NCBI GenBank assembly: GCA_024401945.1
Contig: JAKSKC010000036.1
Coordinates: 1 to 11,363, forward strand
Length of the DNA: 11,363 nt
Source of the DNA: Bacteroidales bacterium
GTDB taxonomy: Bacteria > Bacteroidota > Bacteroidia > Bacteroidales > UBA932
Direction: 5' to 3'
Under the pieces are notes generated by a model. It was not told the DNA's origin and searched no databases. It saw nothing but the letters and a program-made list of their open reading frames with translations. A program made the position numbers and the translations under genes. Positions 1 through 7,053 of this stretch are shown here, one piece after another. Positions within the stretch are counted from its first letter, which is position 1, and each line of letters begins with the position of its first letter.

Positions 1-30
1 ATCCGTCCAGAGCCCTGTATGTGAAATCAT

Positions 31-1275
31 CTACAGTGGACATCCGACAGCCTGTTCCAGTCGTGCCTTGCTCAGAAAACAGTCGCAGCAGGCCTCAATA
101 TAGGCCTGCATTACATCCAGATAGGTCTGCTGGGCGGACAGATATTCAACCAGGTTGCTCTCCCCTTTCAGATATCCTTCCTTGCGGCCCTGCACAATGC
201 TTCTTGCATCTTCCAGGATGGAGTCAGTATACTGACGCTGAACAGAAATGGATACCATCATCGAATTGTACGCCTGCATGGCTTCAGAACGGACCTGGAG
301 GCAGGCCGCTTCGTAGAACTTCTCGCTCTGGAGAATCTCTGCACGCGCTGCCGCCACCTCACCTTTGTTCATACTGGAGAACTTGAGCGGAATACTGACA
401 CCCACTGTCAGGGCGTTGAAACGTGGAGCAGGGGCTATTTCGTTGCGGACTTCAGTATTGTACGAATATCCCAGACCGAGGTTCAGTTCAAATGCCCTGG
501 ATGCCTTTACAAGCTTCAGGTTGTTTTCCGAAAGAGTCCTTGACAGCAGTGCCGCCTTCAGATCCGAGCGGTTGGCCTCCGCGAGCGTGCATATTTCATT
601 TTCATCCGGAATTGTGAACTCATACTGAAGTTCTCCTTCCTGAGAATCGATCTGTAATCCCCCGCAATACAGCGCAAGCACATTGAGGGCGTTGCGGTAC
701 TCCGCCTGACATTTCATAAGTTCCCCCCTGAATGTCCTTGCCTCAAGGCTGCTCTGGCGGGCATCAGCAGGTCCGATGTCTCCTACACTCAACCGCAGGC
801 TGTCACTTCCGGCAATCTGTTGCATATCCTTTGCGGATTCTTCAAGAACGTTGCAGCTTTCCCTCAGTTTCCACGCTTCCGCCCAGGCCTGCGCGGCTTC
901 CATCCTGAGATTGCAGAGGTATGCCGCCACCGATGCCTCGGTTATCTCTTTCTCGTTGCCGGCAACAGCGATGCGGGCCCGACGGACCCCGGCAAGGTCC
1001 GGGTTTATGCTGAGTCCCACTTCAACCGACTGTCCCATACGTATATCCCAGTCCTGGTTGTTTCCGTAAGAAACGGATATTTCCGGATCGTTGAACACCT
1101 TGGATGCCTGCAACAGCGCTGTGGCCCTGTCAATATTGTATTTTTCGGCAAGGTACAGCACGTTCCTTTCCGCTACGAGTCTGTTGTACTGTTCATATGT
1201 CATAGGCTGGGCCATTGCCGTTACGGCGACTGCCATCAGCAGGAAGAGGCTAGTTGTTTTCTTCTTCATCATCAT
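31..1275 (-). CDS. TolC-family outer membrane factor of a metal efflux RND system
   Basis: Outer membrane channel subunit expected to join the RND pump and adaptor encoded just upstream into an envelope-spanning efflux complex. The 414-residue product starts with three Met codons and a Lys-rich signal peptide; cleavage is likely after Ala22 (AMA|QPM), leaving an exported protein. The rest is long amphipathic helices with the two-fold internal similarity usual for the family: alpha-hairpins around residues 100-200 and 310-400, and short beta-strand segments near 78-90 (SVEVGLSINP) and 265-300 (LNLGLGYSYN, LTVGVSIPL). It carries no lipobox Cys, and its length fits CzcC/CusC-like members. The start overlaps the end of the pump gene by 26 bp in another frame, so translation is probably coupled. 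Any of the three ATGs (1275, 1272, 1269) could be used. Family assignment is strong; substrate is inferred from the pump. Confidence 0.93.
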   Translation of the reverse strand: MMMKKKTTSLFLLMAVAVTAMAQPMTYEQYNRLVAERNVLYLAEKYNIDRATALLQASKVFNDPEISVSYGNNQDWDIRMGQSVEVGLSINPDLAGVRRARIAVAGNEKEITEASVAAYLCNLRMEAAQAWAEAWKLRESCNVLEESAKDMQQIAGSDSLRLSVGDIGPADARQSSLEARTFRGELMKCQAEYRNALNVLALYCGGLQIDSQEGELQYEFTIPDENEICTLAEANRSDLKAALLSRTLSENNLKLVKASRAFELNLGLGYSYNTEVRNEIAPAPRFNALTVGVSIPLKFSSMNKGEVAAARAEILQSEKFYEAACLQVRSEAMQAYNSMMVSISVQRQYTDSILEDARSIVQGRKEGYLKGESNLVEYLSAQQTYLDVMQAYIEACCDCFLSKARLEQAVGCPL

Positions 1276-4200
1276 TTCTGTGTTTCATTCCGTGATGCTG
1301 CTCGATCCTGTAGTACAGGGCGGGCAGGATATATAATGTTATGACGGTCGAGAAAAGAAGACCGTAGACAATTACTGTTGCAAGGGGTCTTTGGACATCG
1401 GAACCGATACCGGAGGCCATGGATGCAGGCAGAAGTCCGAGTACCGCAACCGTTGCGGTCATAAGCACAGGACGGAAGCGGTGCGATGATCCGCTGATGA
1501 CAGCCTCCCTTAACGGTGTACCCGCCTTTCTCAGGTCGTTGATATGGGAGATCATAATCACACCGTTCTGGATTGTAAGTCCGAAGAGCGCTATGAATCC
1601 GACCGCAGATGAGATGTTGAAGGTCATTCCCCGTACCGTCAGGGCTGCCAGACCTCCGAGGAGCGCCATAGGAAGAAGGGAGATCAGGAGTCCGGCCTGT
1701 CTGAATTTCCCGAATGCTCCGAAAAGAAGAAGGAACATGAGAAGAAGGACAAACGGGATTATGACGGCAAGGCGTCTGTATGCTCTGTTCTGATTCTCGA
1801 ACTGGCCGTCCCAGCGTATCTGGTTTTCAGTATGGTCGTATGCAACTTTCCTGTCAATCTCATCCTGTGCCTCACGCAGGAAGGCGGTCAGGTCCCTGCC
1901 CCTCAGGTTCAGCCTCACGGTCAGGTAACGTTTGCCCATTTCGCGCATTATTGAACTGGCCCCGAGCGAGGTTTCTATCCTTGCCACGGAGGATAACGGT
2001 ATCGAGGCCCCGCTGGAGGATGTAAGCATAAGATTGCCTATCTGTTCAGGAGTGCTCCTCGAGGATTCCTGATAGCGGCAGGTGACATCATATACACGGC
2101 TGCCTATAAAGACCTGGGATACCGCCTTCCCGCCGATCGCCACCTCGATGAGGTCGGCGACATCGGCGACATTCAACCCGAAGTGCGCTATGCTTGCACG
2201 GTCGGCCGTAATCTTGAGTTGAGGCAGAGGAGGCTCCTGGTCTATGACAACATCCGCAGCTCCCGGCACCTGACTGACGGCATCAGCTACCTGGCGCGCA
2301 ATCTCCCTTGTCTTCACAAGGTCCTCTCCGTATATCTTGACAGCCAGGTCCGAATGAGAGCCTGCCATCTGGTCCATAACCATATCAATTATAGGCTGGG
2401 AGAATCCCACCTTGTATCCCGGCATCTTCGCAATCCTGGCCGACATAGCTTCGACAAGGGCAGCCTTGTCCCTGCCCGTATCCCACTCGTCATAAGGCTT
2501 GAGCCCTACGCTGCACTCGATGTGCGAAGGAGAGAATGCCTCTGTTCCCTCGTCATCCCTGCCTACCTGTGTCATGACATAGCTGACCTCGGGGAACTGT
2601 TTGAGCACACTCCGCAGAGAGTCGGCCATCCGGGCAGAGCGGTTAAGGGAAATGCCCGGAGGCGTCTGCACCTGGATCCATATGCCTCCCTCGTCGAGAC
2701 TCGGAAGGAAATCCTTGCCGACCACGACAGCCAGAACTCCTACGGTGCACAGAACACCGGCAATGGCTCCATACACCCACCTCGAGTCCGAGAGCGTCTT
2801 CTCCGTCCTTTTACGATACAGGGCTGTGAGTTTCTCAACAACCTTGTTGCGGAAGACCTTCTGGGGTTTGCGGTAGATGGAGTAGGCCATACCGGGCATC
2901 AGCAGCAAAGCGACAAGAAGGGCGCCTATCAGGGCATATCCCACGGTGAAGGCCATAGGGGTGAACATCTTTCTCTCAATGCTCTGGAAGACAAACAGGG
3001 GCAGATATGCGGTAATGATGATAAGGGTTGAAAAGAATATCGGCTTTGCAACCTTGCGGACGCGCTTAACCGTCTCTTTCTTGTCAAGTCTGCCCTCAGG
3101 GGATTCCTCCCTCATTTTAAGAAGGGTCTCCATCATCACAATAGCTCCGTCTACAAGGATTCCGAAATCGATAGCGCCGAGCGAAAGGAGGTTTGCCGGT
3201 ATACCGGTGAAATGCATCAGGATGAAGGCTACAAGAAGCGCTACCGGAATGGTGACGGCAACAATAAGCGCACTTTTGATGCTTCCCAGGAAAAGAAGCA
3301 GCACACCGACGACAAGGAGCATACCGAAGAGAAGGGTATGCGAAACAGTGTCAAGGGTGGCCCCCACAAGATTGGTACGGTCAAGAACGGGATATATCTT
3401 CACTCCTTTCGGAAGGATTTCCGAGTTCAGCTCGTCCACAGCCGAATGCACTTTTTCAAGGACATCGGAGGGATTCTGATAGCGTAGTATCTGGACGATG
3501 CCCTCCACCCCATCGCGGCAATCTGTTTCATCATCAAGGTATCCCATTATTCCCTTGCGTTCCAGATTGCCGTAGCACAGATGCCCGAGATCATTCAGAT
3601 ATACAGGCGTTCCGTCCACATTCCTGACAACTATCCCCTCCATATCCTTCAGGTCCGTGATCAGGCCCTCCGCACGCACAACGAAGCTCTGGTCCCCACG
3701 GACAAGTGTGCTGCCGCCCGCATTGGAGTTGTTAAGGTTGATGGATTCCTTGACTTCGGCAAGGGAAATGCCGTATTTCGTGAGTTTGTCCGGGTCGATC
3801 TCAAGCTGGTACTGCGTCGTTATTCCGCCATAGTTGCTGACGGAAGCGACCCCCGATATCTGTGTCAGTCTCGGAATCACAACCCATTTGTTCAGATCGG
3901 TCAGTTCACGCAAGGAATGATTGTCGCTCCTGAGTATGTATCTGTAGACTTCTCCGGTAGGTGATGTAAGGGGATTCAGTTCCGGAGCGGCATCGAAAGG
4001 CAGGTCGACACCGTCGATGCACTCCCTTACACGCTGGCGGGCCCAGTAATCCTCAGTCCCGTCCTGGAACACGAGCATGATGGTTGAGATGCCGAATGTG
4101 TTGGTGCTGCGCATCATCTTCAAGGACGGAAGTCCGTTCAGGGAGCGTTCAAGAGGGATCGTTATCTGCTGTTCCATCTCCTCTGCAGCGAGTCCGGGAA

Positions 4201-4354
4201 CTTGCGTTACTACCTGGACCGTAGTGTCGGCTATATCAGGATATGCGTCAAGAGAGAGTTGCTTCCAGGAATATACCCCGAAGGCGCAGACCATAAGGAA
4301 GGCGGTGGCTATCAGCCATCGGTGCTTCACGATAACGCGGAAAAAATTATCCAT
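1250..4354 (-). CDS. CzcA/CusA-type heavy-metal efflux RND transporter (inner membrane pump)
   Basis: Proton-driven inner membrane pump of the HME-RND class, 1034 residues, the usual full length. TM1 is at about 11-30, two large periplasmic porter loops lie at about 31-335 and 550-860, and TM clusters lie at 338-490 and 862-1015. The TM4 motif DFGILVDGAIVMME places charged residues at D396, D402 and E409, matching the DFG..VDGA....E pattern of CzcA/CnrA-like pumps for divalent cations (Zn, Co, Cd, Ni). Cu/Ag pumps such as CusA lack the first Asp. Porter-domain sequence LPSLDEGG (550-557) and H611/E613 fit a metal-binding cleft, but this is inference. The late RND signature RFRPVLMTATVAVLGLLP spans 959-976. 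The tail is highly acidic (NDDEEENN). It starts 3 bp after the adaptor stop and overlaps the TolC-family gene. The substrate metal cannot be fixed from sequence alone. Confidence 0.96.
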   Translation of the reverse strand: MDNFFRVIVKHRWLIATAFLMVCAFGVYSWKQLSLDAYPDIADTTVQVVTQVPGLAAEEMEQQITIPLERSLNGLPSLKMMRSTNTFGISTIMLVFQDGTEDYWARQRVRECIDGVDLPFDAAPELNPLTSPTGEVYRYILRSDNHSLRELTDLNKWVVIPRLTQISGVASVSNYGGITTQYQLEIDPDKLTKYGISLAEVKESINLNNSNAGGSTLVRGDQSFVVRAEGLITDLKDMEGIVVRNVDGTPVYLNDLGHLCYGNLERKGIMGYLDDETDCRDGVEGIVQILRYQNPSDVLEKVHSAVDELNSEILPKGVKIYPVLDRTNLVGATLDTVSHTLLFGMLLVVGVLLLFLGSIKSALIVAVTIPVALLVAFILMHFTGIPANLLSLGAIDFGILVDGAIVMMETLLKMREESPEGRLDKKETVKRVRKVAKPIFFSTLIIITAYLPLFVFQSIERKMFTPMAFTVGYALIGALLVALLLMPGMAYSIYRKPQKVFRNKVVEKLTALYRKRTEKTLSDSRWVYGAIAGVLCTVGVLAVVVGKDFLPSLDEGGIWIQVQTPPGISLNRSARMADSLRSVLKQFPEVSYVMTQVGRDDEGTEAFSPSHIECSVGLKPYDEWDTGRDKAALVEAMSARIAKMPGYKVGFSQPIIDMVMDQMAGSHSDLAVKIYGEDLVKTREIARQVADAVSQVPGAADVVIDQEPPLPQLKITADRASIAHFGLNVADVADLIEVAIGGKAVSQVFIGSRVYDVTCRYQESSRSTPEQIGNLMLTSSSGASIPLSSVARIETSLGASSIMREMGKRYLTVRLNLRGRDLTAFLREAQDEIDRKVAYDHTENQIRWDGQFENQNRAYRRLAVIIPFVLLLMFLLLFGAFGKFRQAGLLISLLPMALLGGLAALTVRGMTFNISSAVGFIALFGLTIQNGVIMISHINDLRKAGTPLREAVISGSSHRFRPVLMTATVAVLGLLPASMASGIGSDVQRPLATVIVYGLLFSTVITLYILPALYYRIEQHHGMKHRNDDEEENN

Positions 4355-4357
4355 ACG

Positions 4358-5467
4358 CTAGTTGTTCAGATAAAGTCCGCCCTCCGAAACTATGATATCC
4401 CCTTCCTCAAGTCCCTTGATGACTTGCACCCTGCTGTTGCTGTCGTCGGCAGCGCCGACCGTTACCGGATGACGCAGGAATACGTTGCTTTCATCCGTCA
4501 CAAGGTATACATAGCTGGAACTTTCGCCCTGGAACAGGCTTGTAGAAGGAACCACGATGGCATTTTCAGGCTCCGAGATGAAATGCACTGACACATACAT
4601 TCCGTGTTTGAGCTTGCGCTCAGGATTATCGCATGCAACAATCACCTGCACGGAGCGGGTCTGCCCGTCAACCATATTGCCGACATTGAGCACCCGGCCC
4701 TGGATTGGGACATCCGGTTCGGCTTCGGTGAAGATCTCGACACGTCCGCCTTCTGTAACCAGGCCTATGAATCTTTCCTTCACCTGGGCGGTTATCCATA
4801 TCCTGTCCAGGTCGGCGATGGTCACCAGTGCATCACCGTCCGATCTGGTGTATTCACCCGGAGTAATGTTGCAACGGACCACCTCACCGGATATCGGTGC
4901 GACTATATGCATCGCCTGCCCCGGTTCTATGGTTCCCGGATTCATCCCATATGCAACGAAAGCGGCCTCCGATGCAGCTTTCTCCTGACGCGAGTTTTCC
5001 AGCTCGGTCAACGCCTCCTCGAGTTCCCGCAGGGAAACTATTCCTGATTTCTGCAGTTCCTTCTTGCGTTCATAGGCAGACTTCGCGGTTTCATAATTGC
5101 GTTTGTTCTGGAAGTAGGTCTTGCTCGCCTCGAAGAACTCGGGGGATGACACCTCGAACAGTGTCTGCCCGGCACGGACACGGCTGCCAAGCATCACCCT
5201 TGCTTTTGTGATCCTGCCGTCGAAAGGCACACCCACTTCGGAGTAATGCTCGGTTTCGGCCCGGGCAGTGCCGACAGTGCGGAACTCGTTGCTGAAAAGT
5301 TCCTTTTCCAGTTTAAGGGTTGTTATTTTCTGAAGAACCGGGGAATCCGGATTTACGATTACGCTGTCCCCCTGATATGATATTTCTTCAGTAGTTCTTT
5401 CTCCGCCTTCCTTGCATGCAGGAAGGAGAAGACCTGCCATAATAATGGCACAGTATGTCTTTTTCAT
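4358..5467 (-). CDS. RND efflux periplasmic adaptor (membrane fusion) lipoprotein
   Basis: Membrane fusion subunit that links the RND pump to the outer membrane channel, 369 residues from the ATG at 5467. An in-frame TTG at 5494 would add nine residues; I reject it because the ATG gives a compact lipoprotein signal (MKKTYCAIIMAGLLLPAC, lipobox LPAC, acylated Cys18) and follows an A-rich stretch (AAAGAAAATATAAAT) typical of Bacteroidetes starts. Domain order: first lipoyl half about 76-108 (VPFDGRI..V..G..V..GQTLFEVSSPE), an alpha-hairpin about 110-172, second lipoyl half about 186-220 (IVAPISGEV...GEY...GDALVTIADLD), beta-barrel about 223-300 with DGQTRSVQV (267-275), and a membrane-proximal domain to the end (GLEEGDIIVSEGG). 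No His-rich tail or CusF-like domain is present. The pump gene follows after 3 bp, so they share a transcript. Confidence 0.94.
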   Translation of the reverse strand: MKKTYCAIIMAGLLLPACKEGGERTTEEISYQGDSVIVNPDSPVLQKITTLKLEKELFSNEFRTVGTARAETEHYSEVGVPFDGRITKARVMLGSRVRAGQTLFEVSSPEFFEASKTYFQNKRNYETAKSAYERKKELQKSGIVSLRELEEALTELENSRQEKAASEAAFVAYGMNPGTIEPGQAMHIVAPISGEVVRCNITPGEYTRSDGDALVTIADLDRIWITAQVKERFIGLVTEGGRVEIFTEAEPDVPIQGRVLNVGNMVDGQTRSVQVIVACDNPERKLKHGMYVSVHFISEPENAIVVPSTSLFQGESSSYVYLVTDESNVFLRHPVTVGAADDSNSRVQVIKGLEEGDIIVSEGGLYLNN

Positions 5468-5525
5468 ATTTATATTTTCTTTAAGAAGGTACAATTATCC
5501 CATGGAGGGAGGTCTGAAAGCCGTT

Positions 5526-5861
5526 TCAGCAGCTTGCAGGAGGCGCTCTTAAAGAAAATGACAAGGCCCGGGTGGAAAGGACCGGGGTGATGGGATTGAG
5601 ACAAAGTTCACTACCAAAAGCAGTCGGAACGAATTCCGGGACGGTCTGAAGAACGGATCCCTGGTAAACGGAGGAATCAACGGCATCAATCAGAACGAGC
5701 TGGCTGGCGGTATGGGTGTGTCCGGCCCCGCTGAAAGGATGGGAGTGGACAAGGACGGAATTGACAAGATGGTGGGTGTGATAGAAAAGGTTCGTGGACG
5801 CAAAGAAAAATGCGTACACGACCGTAAGGAACACAACAATGTATTTACGAAATCCTGTCAT
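5526..5861 (-). CDS. Small His-rich membrane/secreted protein of unknown function next to metal efflux genes
   Basis: The 111-residue product has a single hydrophobic N-terminal segment (about 7-24, YIVVFLTVVYAFFFAST) that could be a signal peptide or membrane anchor. A His-dense stretch follows, with seven His between residues 28 and 50 in the pattern HTHH...HSHPF...HTHT, and the protein ends in RAPPASC. The pattern resembles small uncharacterised Bacteroidetes proteins I associate with RND metal efflux loci, but I cannot name the family with certainty. Clustered His in an exported protein suggest binding of Zn, Cu or Ni in the periplasm, for example as a metal buffer or sensor for the pump encoded 58 bp downstream; this is inference. 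A TACCTTTG box ends 7 bp before the ATG, so it may also start its own short-leader transcript. Real gene status is supported by the signal segment and the operon position. Confidence 0.8.
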   Translation of the reverse strand: MTGFRKYIVVFLTVVYAFFFASTNLFYHTHHLVNSVLVHSHPFSGAGHTHTASQLVLIDAVDSSVYQGSVLQTVPEFVPTAFGSELCLNPITPVLSTRALSFSLRAPPASC

Positions 5862-5868
5862 CCGCCGC

Positions 5869-5876
5869 CAAAGGTA
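5869..5876 (-). promoter_or_regulatory. Possible Bacteroidetes -7 box (TACCTTTG) before the His-rich gene
   Basis: On the minus strand TACCTTTG matches the Bacteroidetes -7 consensus TAnnTTTG exactly and lies 7 bp before the ATG at 5861. Transcription would then start at or next to the start codon, giving a leaderless or near-leaderless message. No clear TTG-type -33 element is seen at the expected distance; an AT-rich tract (seven T) lies there instead. It could let the His-rich gene and the efflux genes be expressed apart from the esterase gene. An eight-base match with two free positions can occur by chance. Confidence 0.3.
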
Positions 5877-5886
5877 CGAAAAAAAT

Positions 5887-6972
5887 CTATCTGCTGATAT
5901 ACTTTTTCAGAATCCTGGCCAGCGGCTTGCGGACAGACTCCGCCCAAAGGGTATATCCGTGATTGTCCGGGTGCGAACCGTCGGAAGTGGATTCGTGGTA
6001 CTCACCTATCGTGTTGGTGGAATCTATCCAGTAGACATCCTTGTATCTTGATACGGCTATGCGCATCAGGCTGTCGGCGGTATGGGCCTTTGCAGCTTCA
6101 TATTCATTGCAGGAGGAATCGAAGTTACGTTTCTCACGCCACACGCTCTTCATGAATATGAGAGGCTTTCCGGGATGGGTCTTCTGTATCTTCTCGATGA
6201 AAGGGAACAGGCGCTCGCGCATCTGGTCCGGTGAAGGGTTGGAGAATGCATCGAACAGGAAAGCATCCACATCCGCATCGCAGAGGGCCTGCGCGAAGTA
6301 GGGCTGGAGTTTCGAGTTGCCCGAAAAACCCATGTTGATAAAGTCGTAGCCCGTCATGCGGCCGAGTTGGGCACAGTAGCTCATAGCACAGCGTCCGCAT
6401 CCGGATCCGTGGGTATAGGATGAGCCGAATACGGCGACACGGCCTTTGAAAGGATTGTCAATCAGTTCTATTTCCGCATCTGCGTCAGTGACGATCCTGA
6501 GTTCATTGAGGTCGCTGAACAACGGCAGATATACAAGACATTCCTTCCACCCGTCACCTGCATTACGGAGCAGCGCGGCGCGCTGCAGAATACCGGCCTC
6601 CTTCTTTTCGGGCATCCCGTTTCCCGCCCACAGCCACTCACCGTCCTTCTTTACATACAGGTCGAAACCCCTGGTGGCAATTTGCGGGGAGTTATCCCCT
6701 ACCGTCGCTGACTGGTAGTTGACGTCTATCCCGATATATCGGGAATCAGTCCTGAATGCGACGGCCATTCCTGTGCAGTTCTCCGCCTGCCTTTTCTCGC
6801 TGTCGCTCATTCCGGGATACCGGGATGTATCGAGACGATGATAAGGATTGACGGTTGGCACGAGTTTGCCGACGACAGTAAGTTCCTGCGCGTCGACGCT
6901 CTTGAATTCCTGTGAATAAAGGTTGCAGCCGATCACTGCCAGGATGCTTGTGAGTATGATTTTTCCGAACAT
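5887..6972 (-). CDS. Secreted SGNH/GDSL-family hydrolase with GxDLY-type N-terminal domain
   Basis: Probable carboxylesterase, possibly a carbohydrate or peptide O-acyl/acetyl esterase, acting outside the cytoplasm. Residue numbers below count from the upstream in-frame ATG at 6996; the ATG at 6972 (Met9) is preferred because it gives a tidy signal peptide (FGKIILTSILAVIG) and leaves a short leader after a possible -7 box at 6998-7005. An N-terminal beta domain holds GFDLYVK (110-116), the GxDLY motif of SGNH-linked N-terminal domains. The catalytic domain has block I VFGSSYTHG with nucleophile Ser193, a block II Gly near NMGFSGN (221-227), a likely oxyanion Asn253 in FSNPS, and Asp339/His342 in DGSHP. 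VIGC at 21-24 could be a lipobox, so SPI cleavage after YSQ or lipidation are both possible. The His-rich gene follows after 25 bp, suggesting an operon. The substrate is unknown. Confidence 0.9.
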   Translation of the reverse strand: MFGKIILTSILAVIGCNLYSQEFKSVDAQELTVVGKLVPTVNPYHRLDTSRYPGMSDSEKRQAENCTGMAVAFRTDSRYIGIDVNYQSATVGDNSPQIATRGFDLYVKKDGEWLWAGNGMPEKKEAGILQRAALLRNAGDGWKECLVYLPLFSDLNELRIVTDADAEIELIDNPFKGRVAVFGSSYTHGSGCGRCAMSYCAQLGRMTGYDFINMGFSGNSKLQPYFAQALCDADVDAFLFDAFSNPSPDQMRERLFPFIEKIQKTHPGKPLIFMKSVWREKRNFDSSCNEYEAAKAHTADSLMRIAVSRYKDVYWIDSTNTIGEYHESTSDGSHPDNHGYTLWAESVRKPLARILKKYISR

Positions 6973-7053
6973 TGTTGTAATTGAATATAACCGCATATAA
7001 ATATAAGCATTATCATTCGAATAATTAATGCATTTTCTTAAATTCGCGGCACT
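6973..7053. promoter_or_regulatory. Divergent promoter region between esterase/efflux block and ABC exporter
   Basis: This AT-rich 81-bp gap separates oppositely directed genes, so promoters for both must lie here or inside the genes. On the plus strand TAAATTCG (7039-7046) is one base off the -7 consensus TAnnTTTG and lies 7 bp before the ABC exporter ATG. On the minus strand TATATTTA (7005-6998) is also one base off and would give a leader of about 20 bases to the ATG at 6972. Between them sits a dyad: GCATTA (7007-7012) and TAATGC (7026-7031) flank the palindrome ATTCGAAT (7015-7022). Neither side has a clear -33 TTG. The promoter calls are tentative. Confidence 0.5.

Noticed and set aside
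1..30. ATG at 30 immediately after the TolC-family stop (TAGATG) opening a ten-codon frame (MISHTGLWTD) that runs off the window
   Set aside because: It could be the start of a further operon gene, but ten codons give no family evidence, so no feature is called.
820..1344. A 174-codon plus-strand open frame across the pump/TolC junction
   Set aside because: It is antisense to two solid genes, has low-complexity composition and no signal or family pattern.
2183..3031. A 282-codon open frame on the plus strand
   Set aside because: It lies fully antisense to the well-supported RND pump gene and its translation is Arg/His/Leu-rich with no recognisable domain; such frames arise from the codon bias of the opposite strand.
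5468..5494. Upstream TTG start that would extend the adaptor by nine residues
   Set aside because: The ATG at 5467 directly gives a standard lipoprotein signal peptide; the extension would spoil the N-region and uses a rare start codon.
5879..5889. Run of seven T on the minus strand just after the esterase stop, considered as an intrinsic terminator
   Set aside because: No GC-rich hairpin precedes the T run, so it is better read as part of an AT-rich spacer or upstream promoter element.
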